This document shows, piece by piece, positions 59,221 through 64,000 of a stretch of 64,000 nucleotides of DNA. The stretch is from Diadema setosum (lineage: Eukaryota > Echinodermata > Echinoidea > Diadematoida > Diadematidae): NCBI RefSeq assembly GCF_964275005.1, contig NC_092698.1, positions 32,047,162 to 32,111,161 of the forward strand, in the 5' to 3' direction. Every line of letters begins with the position of its first letter. Within the stretch, counting starts at the first letter, position 1. The notes below the pieces were generated by a model. It had not been told where the DNA came from. It was given only the letters and a program-made list of their open reading frames with translations, and made no database searches. Position numbers and translations under genes: made by a program.

Positions 59221-61832
59221 AAAAAATAAAAAAAAAATATATATATATATATATAATATATGATATAAAAAGACAAACAGAAATCGGCAGCAATGTGATT
59301 TAACATGCTTCTATGCGAACTTAAGATCTATACTAAGTAATAAAACTCAACAAGGTGAAGTTCATAATAACTACATGCTGCTACATACAGGCAATATTCA
59401 AGTGATATCATTGTCCTCTGGTTTTGTAACTAACTTGCCTACCTACCTACCTATGGATACCTATGGATGATTCTGAACACAGACTTTAAGTCTCTGTTCT
59501 GTATTCAGGTCCAGATTTAGTTGATGCTGTAATGCAAGGCACCCATAATTCGACAATAACGCTGTACAAAATTCAACTGCCTGCTACATGTAAAAACTTA
59601 TGCTTTTGCACATGGTAAAATCTTAGCATGGGAGGTCGATCCTTGTTGCGGGTTCCGATACATCGGTTGGATCATGGCCAGGCAGAATGGCATCACCTTT
59701 AGCTTGATACCATGCCATGGTAGTAATCCCATAACATCAATCTAATAATTAAATGCTCCTAGGCACAGCCATGCATGAGAATAATGAGATACATTCACAC
59801 ACTGACAAAAAAGAAGTATCTATAAGATTAACTATACACAGCCCAGTCGCTGTACATGGTACGTCGCGACAGGGCTGTACGAGCGCGACCACCAACCACT
59901 AGGAGAGCCACGTAATCGTATCACGATAGCTTTGACTTTTGATACTTACGATCATTTTTGTCACCTCAAACTCATCGAGTATACGGTACTCTTCAATATT
60001 TACTCTACATCTGATGCTATCAGTATTCAAATGTACGTAATGAAACTTACCGAAATTGATCATCATATCCAGCATGTCCACACCGTACACAATCTTTCAC
60101 GCCAGGCCAAGTTTAGATATCGGGTGGTCACGTGATGTGAATGCCCTTTCAAAAGGTCGCGCTGTCGACCGTGCTGCTACACTCAAGCAGCGTACTCACG
60201 GTTACTAGTATACAGCTATAAACTGTACTGGGCTTGGCGGCGGCTGGTGTCTGGTCGTGCGAGGAACATTGAGCTCCATACCACGGTTATTGTGTAGCAG
60301 ACGCCAAGGTTTGTTCGACACTTTCAACGCACACGCGCTCGCTCTGGAGCACATCCGGTCACGCATGCGCATAAGTCAAGGCGCCATTTTGAATCCTGCA
60401 ACAACGAAGCCCGACGGTCAGGAATTGCGCCAGAAAGTGTCATTTATTTGTTCCACGGACTTATCGCAAGTGGTCTCCATGGACCCAGTGTGGCGAACTA
60501 TTCTTCTGTAATAGAAACATGCATTTAACGTGAGTAAAGTATTCTGTTTAAAGGAGAAAAGTATACATGTTCCTAAGTTTTGTAGTTGTGTTGAGGTTCC
60601 TCACTTCGAGGCTGCATGCCGTGCTCGTCAGACGCTGTTTTCGCATAGCGTAACAGTGTCTGGTCGGGCTATAGTATAAGATCAGACCTCTAGATCTAGG
60701 CCTACACAGAGAAAGAAAATGACAAAGTGAAACAGTACAGGACATAGACCTATAATAGGCCCTATTCATTTATTAATTTTACAAGCCAAATTAAACAAAT
60801 AAATTCACAGGTAGGTTTCTAACCGTTACAGAGTGTTACCGTACTTTTTGTTTGAGATTCATTCTTGAAAATTAAATAGACACCTAAATTTACTTCAACA
60901 GCAGAGTGTGGAAGTGAGTTCCAGAGTTCCAGTCTGGAGAGAGTGAAGTAAATGGATATTGTACTTATGACAAACACTTGGTTACAAGCATATTAAATCA
61001 TAATTCGCTAATGTATACTTGGGTGACCCGCACCTCGTCATAGTTAATGTTTGCGCATATTTGAATCACATTTCGCCACTGAAATTCTTTGAAATCCAAC
61101 TCACATACTGGAAAAATGCTGAAAATTCCAATGGAATCACAAGCTCACTGATCGATATCGAAAATTTGCAGCTATCGTCGTCAAACGCGAACGATGCGAA
61201 ATAGCTGTGCGCTAAGGAAGGGGCCCGCGACTCGTCACCCGCGCTCCCATAGACAAAGCACGTAAAAGACGTGTGCGGGTGACCGTGATGCTCCCATAGA
61301 CATACACGTAAAAGATGCGTGCGGGGACAGTGGTGATACTTACATTGTATAACACGTAGGGTCCTATTCCGATTAAAATTTCCGATTTTCGCGAAAAACT
61401 GTTCGGTTTTCACCAAAATTTGCTTGGCCCTGCCAAGTTTCAAGCATACTGAACACAGTCCCGGGCATAAATTTTTGTTTAGTGCGCTTAAAACAATTTT
61501 AAGCGGGGTGACGGTATTCGGGCCCCTGACGAGGTGCGGGTACCTCGCTATAGTGGGGGAAAGATGCCAATGGCCACGTCCATTACCATGATTACAACGG
61601 TCCCACATGTTATGATTCATGTGGATATTACAGCAGCGCAACAAAGTGTCAAAAGTATACGCACCTGAATCTCAAAATTCTGTGGATAAATCGACTTAGC
61701 AGTCAGGAGAAATGACTTGCATGCAAACCTATCATTCTGTTGCTTTAAGCAGGATTGCGATTTTTCGACAAACCACCGAGATAAAACTTGGGGAGTTTTC
61801 ATCCCCTCGGAACTGTCGGTGCAGGTGTCCAT
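37468..61832 (-). CDS. INTS10: Integrator complex subunit 10 (16 coding exons, complete)
   Basis: Product: subunit of the nuclear Integrator complex, in the INTS10-INTS13-INTS14 arm. The complex cleaves snRNA 3' ends and ends transcription by paused RNA polymerase II. Coding exons: 61832-61665, 59059-58992, 58480-58377, 57323-57267, 56683-56601, 54920-54839, 53735-53432, 50877-50693, 48960-48836, 48243-48105, 47373-47291, 42111-41974, 41032-40838, 39240-39075, 38554-38461, 37630-37468. Phases match at every join, giving 717 residues against 710 in human. Matches to human INTS10 include SFLLTAKSIYP, WKAETWLWF, LLPYCIQLVLLAFK, GLGHLIVLMQYYWPRDELLF, LEEFAYLKTEDGGK and TRGGKEDFRAAMERQV. Residues 369-383 form a basic, likely nuclear-localising stretch after a four-His run. 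Introns carry many mobile elements, including a LINE in the opposite orientation. No break was seen. Confidence 0.97.
37631..38460 (-). other. INTS10 intron 15
   Basis: 830 bp, contains the MITE at 37883-38057. Flanking it are diverged copies of TACTGGT..CAGACCAGTA, perhaps an older element split by the insertion. Confidence 0.6.
37883..38057. mobile_element. Short MITE with about 48-bp TIRs
   Basis: Left CAGGGCACGGTATCGTGAAA and its inverted partner ending CACCGTTTCATGAAAG on the other strand. Both continue GTTGTCAGCCCTGACAAGTT and CAGTCTC. 175 bp, no ORF. CAGGG ends recall hAT MITEs, but I could not find an 8-bp target duplication. Confidence 0.8.
38461..38554 (-). CDS. INTS10: INTS10 coding exon 15
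   Basis: 94 nt, residues 633-663 plus two bases. NIDILEEFAYLKTEDGGKVN matches NIDMLEEFAYLRTQEGGKIH. Acceptor CATTCAG, donor GTATTG. Confidence 0.95.
38555..39074 (-). other. INTS10 intron 14
   Basis: 520 bp, no feature seen. Confidence 0.6.
39075..39240 (-). CDS. INTS10: INTS10 coding exon 14
   Basis: 166 nt, residues 578-632 plus one base. GLGHLIVLMQYYWPRDELLF is nearly the human LGHVIVLLQQEWPRGENLF. Acceptor ATTCCAG, donor GTATCC. Confidence 0.95.
39606..40717. mobile_element. TIR-bounded tandem-repeat element 1 (GACCTTTGACC type)
   Basis: Ends TATGCCTCCGCCA and TGGCGGAGGCATA are exact inverted partners. Inside, diverged units of about 150-160 bp each carry GACCTTTGACC words (near 40035, 40197, 40350, 40500). 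They are followed by an ACGGACGG run (40644-40669) and a terminal hairpin. No ORF. It fills most of INTS10 intron 13. Confidence 0.75.
40838..41032 (-). CDS. INTS10: INTS10 coding exon 13
   Basis: 195 nt, residues 513-577, phase 0 to 0. Ends TTLLPYCIQLVLLAFK, matching AIMPYCLHLMLACFK. The donor GTTCGT is weak but is the only one keeping this end. Confidence 0.93.
41033..41973 (-). other. INTS10 intron 12
   Basis: 941 bp with a G10 run near 41166. Nothing else seen. Confidence 0.6.
41974..42111 (-). CDS. INTS10: INTS10 coding exon 12
   Basis: 138 nt, residues 467-512, phase 0 to 0. Encodes GENVQAVAMLQTRLKTEHDD and IKTLVQLASIYHSMSRLS. Acceptor TTTCCAG, donor GTGAGT. Confidence 0.93.
42294..42783. 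mobile_element. tRNA-derived SINE composite with inverted copies
   Basis: Flanked by an 18-bp direct repeat CAGATAAATATTTCATTA (42276-42293 and 42784-42801), a good target-site duplication. Inside, a tRNA-like body (42392-42327, minus) has an A-box-like TAGCTCAGTCGGTAGAGC and a B-box-like GGGTTTGAATCC. The arms 42304-42352 and 42444-42493 are inverted copies of each other, and 42710-42783 is an inverted copy of about 42366-42443. A CA run lies at 42674-42690. Confidence 0.75.
42833..43030. mobile_element. 198-bp MITE with GGCCCAAATTCTCAAAG ends
   Basis: TIRs of about 28 bp begin GGCCCAAATTCTCAAAG at both ends. It contains a perfect 30-bp palindrome at 42852-42881 whose half is GGAATAACTATTCCG. 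No ORF; target duplication not clear. Confidence 0.85.
43200..47073 (+). mobile_element. Near-full-length CR1/L2-like LINE
   Basis: Single-ORF non-LTR retrotransposon inserted in INTS10 intron 11, opposite to the gene. It has a 5' untranslated part (start approximate), a coding region 43537-46911 with endonuclease and reverse transcriptase, a short 3' untranslated part with an AAAGCGCCATGAGC..GTTGCGCTATAAAA hairpin (47001-47045) and an ATT tail. One internal stop codon at 44980 is the only break seen. Confidence 0.92.
43537..46911 (+). pseudogene. LINE ORF: signal-like leader, 2A-like motif, AP endonuclease, reverse transcriptase; one TGA
   Basis: Starts at the first in-frame ATG after the stop at 43426. 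Residues 1-24 are MELTKQIAIVCFVLLAKGIC and on, hydrophobic and signal-peptide-like. GDVSPNPGP follows at residues 66-74 (43732-43758), a 2A-like motif. Next is an AP-type endonuclease with NARS, CETWL, VVYRPP, GDFN, LDLLIT and SDH all present. The reverse transcriptase has FDTVDH, GVPQGSVGGPLLFSLYL and YADD, and the tail has SLHWLPVEKRI and STAPEYL as in CR1/L2 elements. The TGA at 44980-44982 lies between the two domains; the frame is open on both sides (43441-44982 and 44983-46911), and it looks like a CGA-to-TGA change. About 1124 codons in all. Confidence 0.92.
47291..47373 (-). CDS. INTS10: INTS10 coding exon 11
   Basis: 83 nt, residues 439-466 (LRRWKAETWLWFNSFQADRL), matching AWKTDTWLWLRIFLTD. 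Acceptor TTTCTAG, donor GTGAGT. The next intron contains the plus-strand LINE. Confidence 0.95.
47374..48104 (-). other. INTS10 intron 10
   Basis: 731 bp with a G-rich run at 47463-47488. Nothing else seen. Confidence 0.6.
48105..48243 (-). CDS. INTS10: INTS10 coding exon 10
   Basis: 139 nt, residues 393-438 plus one base. Encodes DSDESDDVCDVIQPSEMTAL and AFHTAMNCWQLLNSNELF. The acceptor (GGGAAG) has a weak pyrimidine tract; AG four codons downstream would keep frame, so the left boundary of this exon is uncertain by 12 nt. Donor GTATGA. Confidence 0.85.
48244..48835 (-). other. INTS10 intron 9
   Basis: 592 bp, purine-rich (GAAAGAAAG, CAGACAGG) on the plus strand. No element boundary seen. 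Confidence 0.6.
48836..48960 (-). CDS. INTS10: INTS10 coding exon 9
   Basis: 125 nt, residues 351-392. QVLLEDLEPKKRSKKHKHAH and KKRKL: conserved VLLED followed by a basic stretch as in human. Acceptor CTCCCAG, donor GTGAGT. Confidence 0.94.
49397..50403. mobile_element. TIR-bounded tandem-repeat element 2 (AGGTCAAAGGTCA type)
   Basis: Ends GTCCCCGCCG (49397) and CGGCGGGGAC (to 50403). Six tandem units of 142-158 bp begin AGTAGCATTTTG at about 49410, 49552, 49700, 49857, 50015 and 50166; the last is degenerate. Perfect AGGTCAAAGGTCA words lie at 49452, 49593, 49742 and 49899. A CACGGACGCACACACGTACGG tract (last base 50359) precedes the right end, like the ACGGACGG run of element 1. No ORF. 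Confidence 0.85.
50693..50877 (-). CDS. INTS10: INTS10 coding exon 8
   Basis: 185 nt, residues 289-350 plus one base. Contains a Ser/Gly/acidic low-complexity part (SSSSGSGKDGDSEEG) and then FYASLVLLLRASHRYAALMN. Acceptor CATGTCAG, donor GTAAGT. Confidence 0.92.
50878..53431 (-). other. INTS10 intron 7
   Basis: 2.55 kb. A CpG-richer part at 51600-52200 has no recognised exon. Dispersed repeat D copy 2 lies at 53040-53236, followed by a TAT/TAC repeat (53244-53295). Confidence 0.5.
53040..53236. repeat. Dispersed repeat D, copy 2
   Basis: Shares CACAAATCTTGGCTCT and GTCTGGTTTTACAGTAT with 8560-8830; diverged. Boundaries approximate. Confidence 0.5.
53432..53735 (-). CDS. INTS10: INTS10 coding exon 7
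   Basis: 304 nt, residues 188-288 plus two bases. Starts VYKILPVILSMDKLSQ and ends HILKLLAKSVHWETGFIAPA; carries a Gly/His-rich low-complexity insert (GGGEHLPHGVGGGGGMAGG). Acceptor TTCCCCAG, donor GTGAGA. Confidence 0.92.
53951..54714. mobile_element. piggyBac-like non-autonomous element (764 bp)
   Basis: TTAA on both sides (53947-53950, 54715-54718). TIRs read (C/T)CCTATTCTA(A/C)CTGGG. The palindrome GGTCAATTTGACC, extended by G and C runs, occurs near each end (about 53992-54015 and 54676-54701). No ORF. TTAA with CCCT-type ends is the piggyBac signature. Confidence 0.85.
54839..54920 (-). CDS. INTS10: INTS10 coding exon 6
   Basis: 82 nt, residues 161-187 plus one base (VSLVETLLNTEKSEGV, then NPYRKLM). 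Acceptor TTTGTAG, donor GTGAGC. Confidence 0.9.
55518..56090 (-). mobile_element. CR1/L2-like LINE 3' fragment with GAT tail
   Basis: On the minus strand, about 55985-55860 encodes MPHGKSPSYISELLMRHQPA and SLRSAN, the RT C-terminal region of L2-type elements, after a decayed LHWLP. A GCACCATGAGCGCC..GGTGCTATA hairpin (about 55598-55641) and an ATC run (55518-55590) form the tail. Confidence 0.8.
56397..56503. repeat. Perfect 44-bp inverted repeat, 19-nt loop
   Basis: Arms 56397-56440 and 56460-56503 are exact reverse complements (TTCAGGTGTGAGTTTCTTTA and on). It could be a very small foldback insertion or a hairpin in the INTS10 pre-mRNA. Confidence 0.95.
56601..56683 (-). CDS. INTS10: INTS10 coding exon 5
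   Basis: 83 nt, residues 133-160. Encodes LEKSCLQMLLLRRFNKNG, matching LERSEMLLLLLRRFPE. Acceptor CATTTAG, donor GTAAGT. Confidence 0.92.
57267..57323 (-). CDS. INTS10: INTS10 coding exon 4
   Basis: 57 nt, residues 114-132 plus one base (DVYEHLPTTAQKEILVLCI). Acceptor ATGTGACAG, donor GTGAGT. Short; placed by phase and weak family similarity. Confidence 0.85.
   Translation of the reverse strand: MCMNTYQLLPRRKSLYCA
57324..58376 (-). other. INTS10 intron 3
   Basis: 1.05 kb with a G21 run at 57437-57457. No element or exon seen. Confidence 0.6.
58377..58480 (-). CDS. INTS10: INTS10 coding exon 3
   Basis: 104 nt, residues 79-113 plus one base. Encodes LQAISKALQGDSKDTQTSFL, matching ITSALRNDSQDKQTQFL. 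Donor GTAAGC. Confidence 0.93.
58481..58991 (-). other. INTS10 intron 2
   Basis: 511 bp, nothing recognised. Confidence 0.6.
58992..59059 (-). CDS. INTS10: INTS10 coding exon 2
   Basis: 68 nt, residues 57-78 plus two bases (YQAYCYEKSAQDVKQAASIL). Acceptor TTTACAG, donor GTGAGT. Confidence 0.92.
59170..59265. repeat. A-rich / TA microsatellite
   Basis: A run, TA run, AAAT stretch and a second TA run. Confidence 0.9.
61021..61552 (-). repeat. Dispersed repeat C, copy 2
   Basis: Reverse-complement relative of 10076-10542, ending GTGCGGGTACCTCGCTATAG. It has an extra tandem duplication of a (C/G)GTGTGCGGG..CTCCCATAGAC block at about 61247-61330. Confidence 0.7.
61665..61832 (-). CDS. INTS10: INTS10 coding exon 1
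   Basis: ATG at 61832-61830, chosen because an in-frame TAG lies four codons upstream. 56 codons; encodes SCLKQQNDRFACKSFLLTAK and ends NFEIQ, like ARSLYPADFNIQ in human. Donor GTGCGT, phase 0. Confidence 0.93.
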
Positions 61833-62050
61833 GCTCACTAGCTAGCCGGTGGCTTCACGTCGCGTCGATCGCCACCGGTACGGTACTCGGGCCCTGTACG
61901 TGGATGGACTGGCGAGCGCGAGCTAGCCGCGGCGGTACGCGGCGGCCACTGCTCTGCACGGCATGCACACTGATCTCACTGATCAGTGGGCATGCACGTA
62001 ACACAGGACACATGCAAAACTGCGCACATGAGGGCGGCCTTCGAGAAAGT
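61833..62050 (-). promoter_or_regulatory. INTS10: Probable INTS10 promoter / 5' untranslated region
   Basis: Directly upstream of the start codon and much richer in CpG than the region (GCCGCGGCGGTACGCGGCGG near 61925). No TATA box seen. Role inferred from position and composition. Confidence 0.5.
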
Positions 62051-62305
62051 TGCTAAAATTATGATTTTATAAGCAAACTCCCATGATGTAGGACATTACC
62101 AAGTTTGCGAGCAAAAATATAATACTAGTACTAGGTGACTACTTTTGAATGATATCATATCAGTAATGCCCATATTTACTGCAAGGATGCTAGATTAACA
62201 TGATCTATTATACATAAATAATGCCAGGTAGATGTCATAGTTGCATCAAACAACTACAGGAAGTAGTTTTGTTGTACGCCTAACACTGGTTCTTTTTATA
62301 CCATT

Positions 62306-63882
62306 GTTATTATTATTATTATTTATTCGACCAGGTAAAGAATATAGGATACATATCACAAACATTACAAACATGAAACAAAAACCAGAATGAACATTAC
62401 AAAGGATACACTGTACTGTACACGTTACACAAAATGAAAAGGAAGTGAATGGAGACTACATGAGGGTCAGGGCACACAAAAGTAAATACATTTACTATTG
62501 CCCATAGGCATGTGAACCCACACATGTTGCCCCTAAGAAACATTTAACAATCATTAAAAAAAAAAAATCATCACTCAACCCCCGATCCCCACCCCTTAAC
62601 ACCATAACCCATATCAAACTTCAAAACATAAAAAAACAATACAATTCCAATATAATCATCCAACCATTAACTTCATTTATAAATATGTTAATACATTAAT
62701 TTCAAAAACTGAAAAAAAAAATGCAACTTCAACATTAGGAGATTCCTGGATTTCCGCCCGACCACCAACCCTAAACCTTTAACCTCTTAAAACATAGTTA
62801 TCATTGTCGTCAGCATAAAAATGAAAGTGAAGCACATGCGTACAAATCAAAACAAAAACTATCACTCAATGTGATTAATACCCCATCAAACACCGAAAAA
62901 GTAAACTCAGCTAACAATTAATTTGTATACTGTTACCATAACAACTCAATGTTCAACATGAACAAGGATGAAATTTGCACACCCACATATCATAGCAGTC
63001 ACATATGCCGAATTTCATATCAATCGCCCAAATTTTGAGAAAATTAATTGAAATCACATTATCATATGATTATCATTCAAAATATGGAGTTACCATGGTC
63101 ACAACAGTAACAACAAAAAAAAAATGAATAGATAAATCTTTCACATTTAGGTAATATAATGGTCACAGATATCAAAATTAATCCGAAACCAAATACTCAA
63201 AAAACTAAGAGAGTTAGCCAAACCAAATTTTTTGTATAATCCTCATCCAAAACACATTGATACCATGGCAGCACTTTGTTCAACAATGACGAAAAAAAAA
63301 AAAAAATTGCGCATAATTTATGCGTATGTACTATACAGCGGTCACATGTGCCAAATCTCAAACCAACACTCAAAAACGCTCAAAAGCTCAGTGAGCTAGC
63401 TAAATCCACAATACTCTTATACGAGTTCTTTGTTCAAAATATGCAGTTATCATGGCAACACACTATTCAACAATACCAAAAGATTAATTAAGTTTGCACA
63501 TCTTTATACTGTAACAGTCATATGTACCATAGTAACACATTGTTAAACAATTTAAAAAAAAAAAATCAATTACACATCTATACGCACCACAGCTGTCACA
63601 TGCGCCAAATTTCAAGCTAAATGCTCAAAGACTAAAGAAAGAATCCATGTAAAATATAGAGAGAAATTGGTGAAGGAATAGATTTCAATGAACGGAAAAA
63701 ATGGCTGATTTCAATGAGTTGAGAAAAGAGGAAAAAGGTGAAAGCACAGCAGCATCCTTGACGGCTGCTGGCAGCGTGTTCCATATTCTAGGAAGAAGAC
63801 GGGAGGGGGAGCAGAAGAAAGCTTGAATTCTAGAAGGAAGGTGACGTAAAGTTACTGTTTCTGGGTGACGTGGATTGATCAT
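62306..63882 (-). mobile_element. LINE 3' fragment with long untranslated tail
   Basis: Minus strand 63882-63685 encodes a decayed RT C-terminus (RIQAFFCSPSRLLPRIWNTL, then SFLNSLKSAIF). It is followed by about 1.4 kb of untranslated sequence with diverged (C/T)GCCAAATTTCAA-type repeats and ends ACCTGGTCGAATAAATAATAA (last base in the AAT run at 62306-62325). It differs from the four hairpin-tailed fragments, so probably another LINE family. Confidence 0.7.
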
Positions 63883-64000
63883 TATGTTCTCAGCAAGATT
63901 CTGTTGTTAAATTTATTACGTGTTTAATTAACGATCTATGATGTGATTTATCCTGAGTAAAACAAGCTGTGTTTTGATTTAGGCTCCCCACTTTGGCTCT

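Larger units (their letters stand above)
59060..61664 (-). other. INTS10 intron 1
   Basis: 2.6 kb. Has an A/TA-rich simple repeat (59170-59265), a CpG-richer block at 59840-60480 with a donor-like site, and copy 2 of dispersed repeat C. Confidence 0.55.

Noticed and set aside
61836..61838. INTS10 start at 61838
   Set aside because: The codon is GTG; the ATG two codons downstream (61832) is the first usable start after an in-frame TAG.

Overview
The window is animal genomic DNA from an invertebrate, most likely a marine deuterostome. An echinoderm fits best: the radial-spoke gene, the 2A-bearing CR1/L2-type LINE and the many TACATGTA and GACCTTTGACC repeats suit it. The phylum is inferred, not proven. 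Coding sequence is a small part; the rest is introns and transposable elements.

Three multi-exon genes, all on the minus strand, could be assembled exon by exon with matching splice phases. (1) The 5' part of a type I phosphatidylinositol-4-phosphate 5-kinase (PIP5K1): four coding exons from 12758 down to 1151, continuing off the left edge. (2) A complete RSPH14, an axonemal radial-spoke armadillo-repeat protein: eight coding exons, 30762 to 16507, 340 aa. (3) A complete INTS10, an Integrator complex subunit: sixteen coding exons, 61832 to 37468, 717 aa. They have unrelated jobs (membrane phosphoinositide synthesis, ciliary motility, snRNA and pause-release transcription control); their adjacency is reported only as local synteny.

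Mobile DNA by region. 1-12700: PIP5K1 introns with a 214-bp TA-flanked MITE, a LINE tail, a 756-bp near-perfect palindrome and copies of dispersed repeats. 18502-25610: RSPH14 intron 5 carries a full-length, coding-free LTR retrotransposon (2.14-kb LTRs, initiator-Met-type primer site, polypurine tract, 4-bp target duplication). 30763-37139: intergenic, with a 1.85-kb Harbinger-like TIR element and LINE tails. 37468-61832: INTS10 introns hold several MITEs, two TIR-bounded tandem-repeat elements full of AGGTCAAAGGTCA words, a tRNA-derived SINE composite and a nearly intact CR1/L2-like LINE on the plus strand. That LINE has one internal stop codon and an N-terminal signal-like peptide followed by a 2A-like motif. 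61833-64000: the INTS10 upstream region, then a LINE tail.

The most notable items are the LINE with its 2A-like leader, the recent non-autonomous LTR element with an internal 85-bp duplicated module, the long palindrome, and the arrays of DR1-type nuclear-receptor words inside INTS10 introns. No CRISPR array, rRNA gene or functional tRNA gene was seen.
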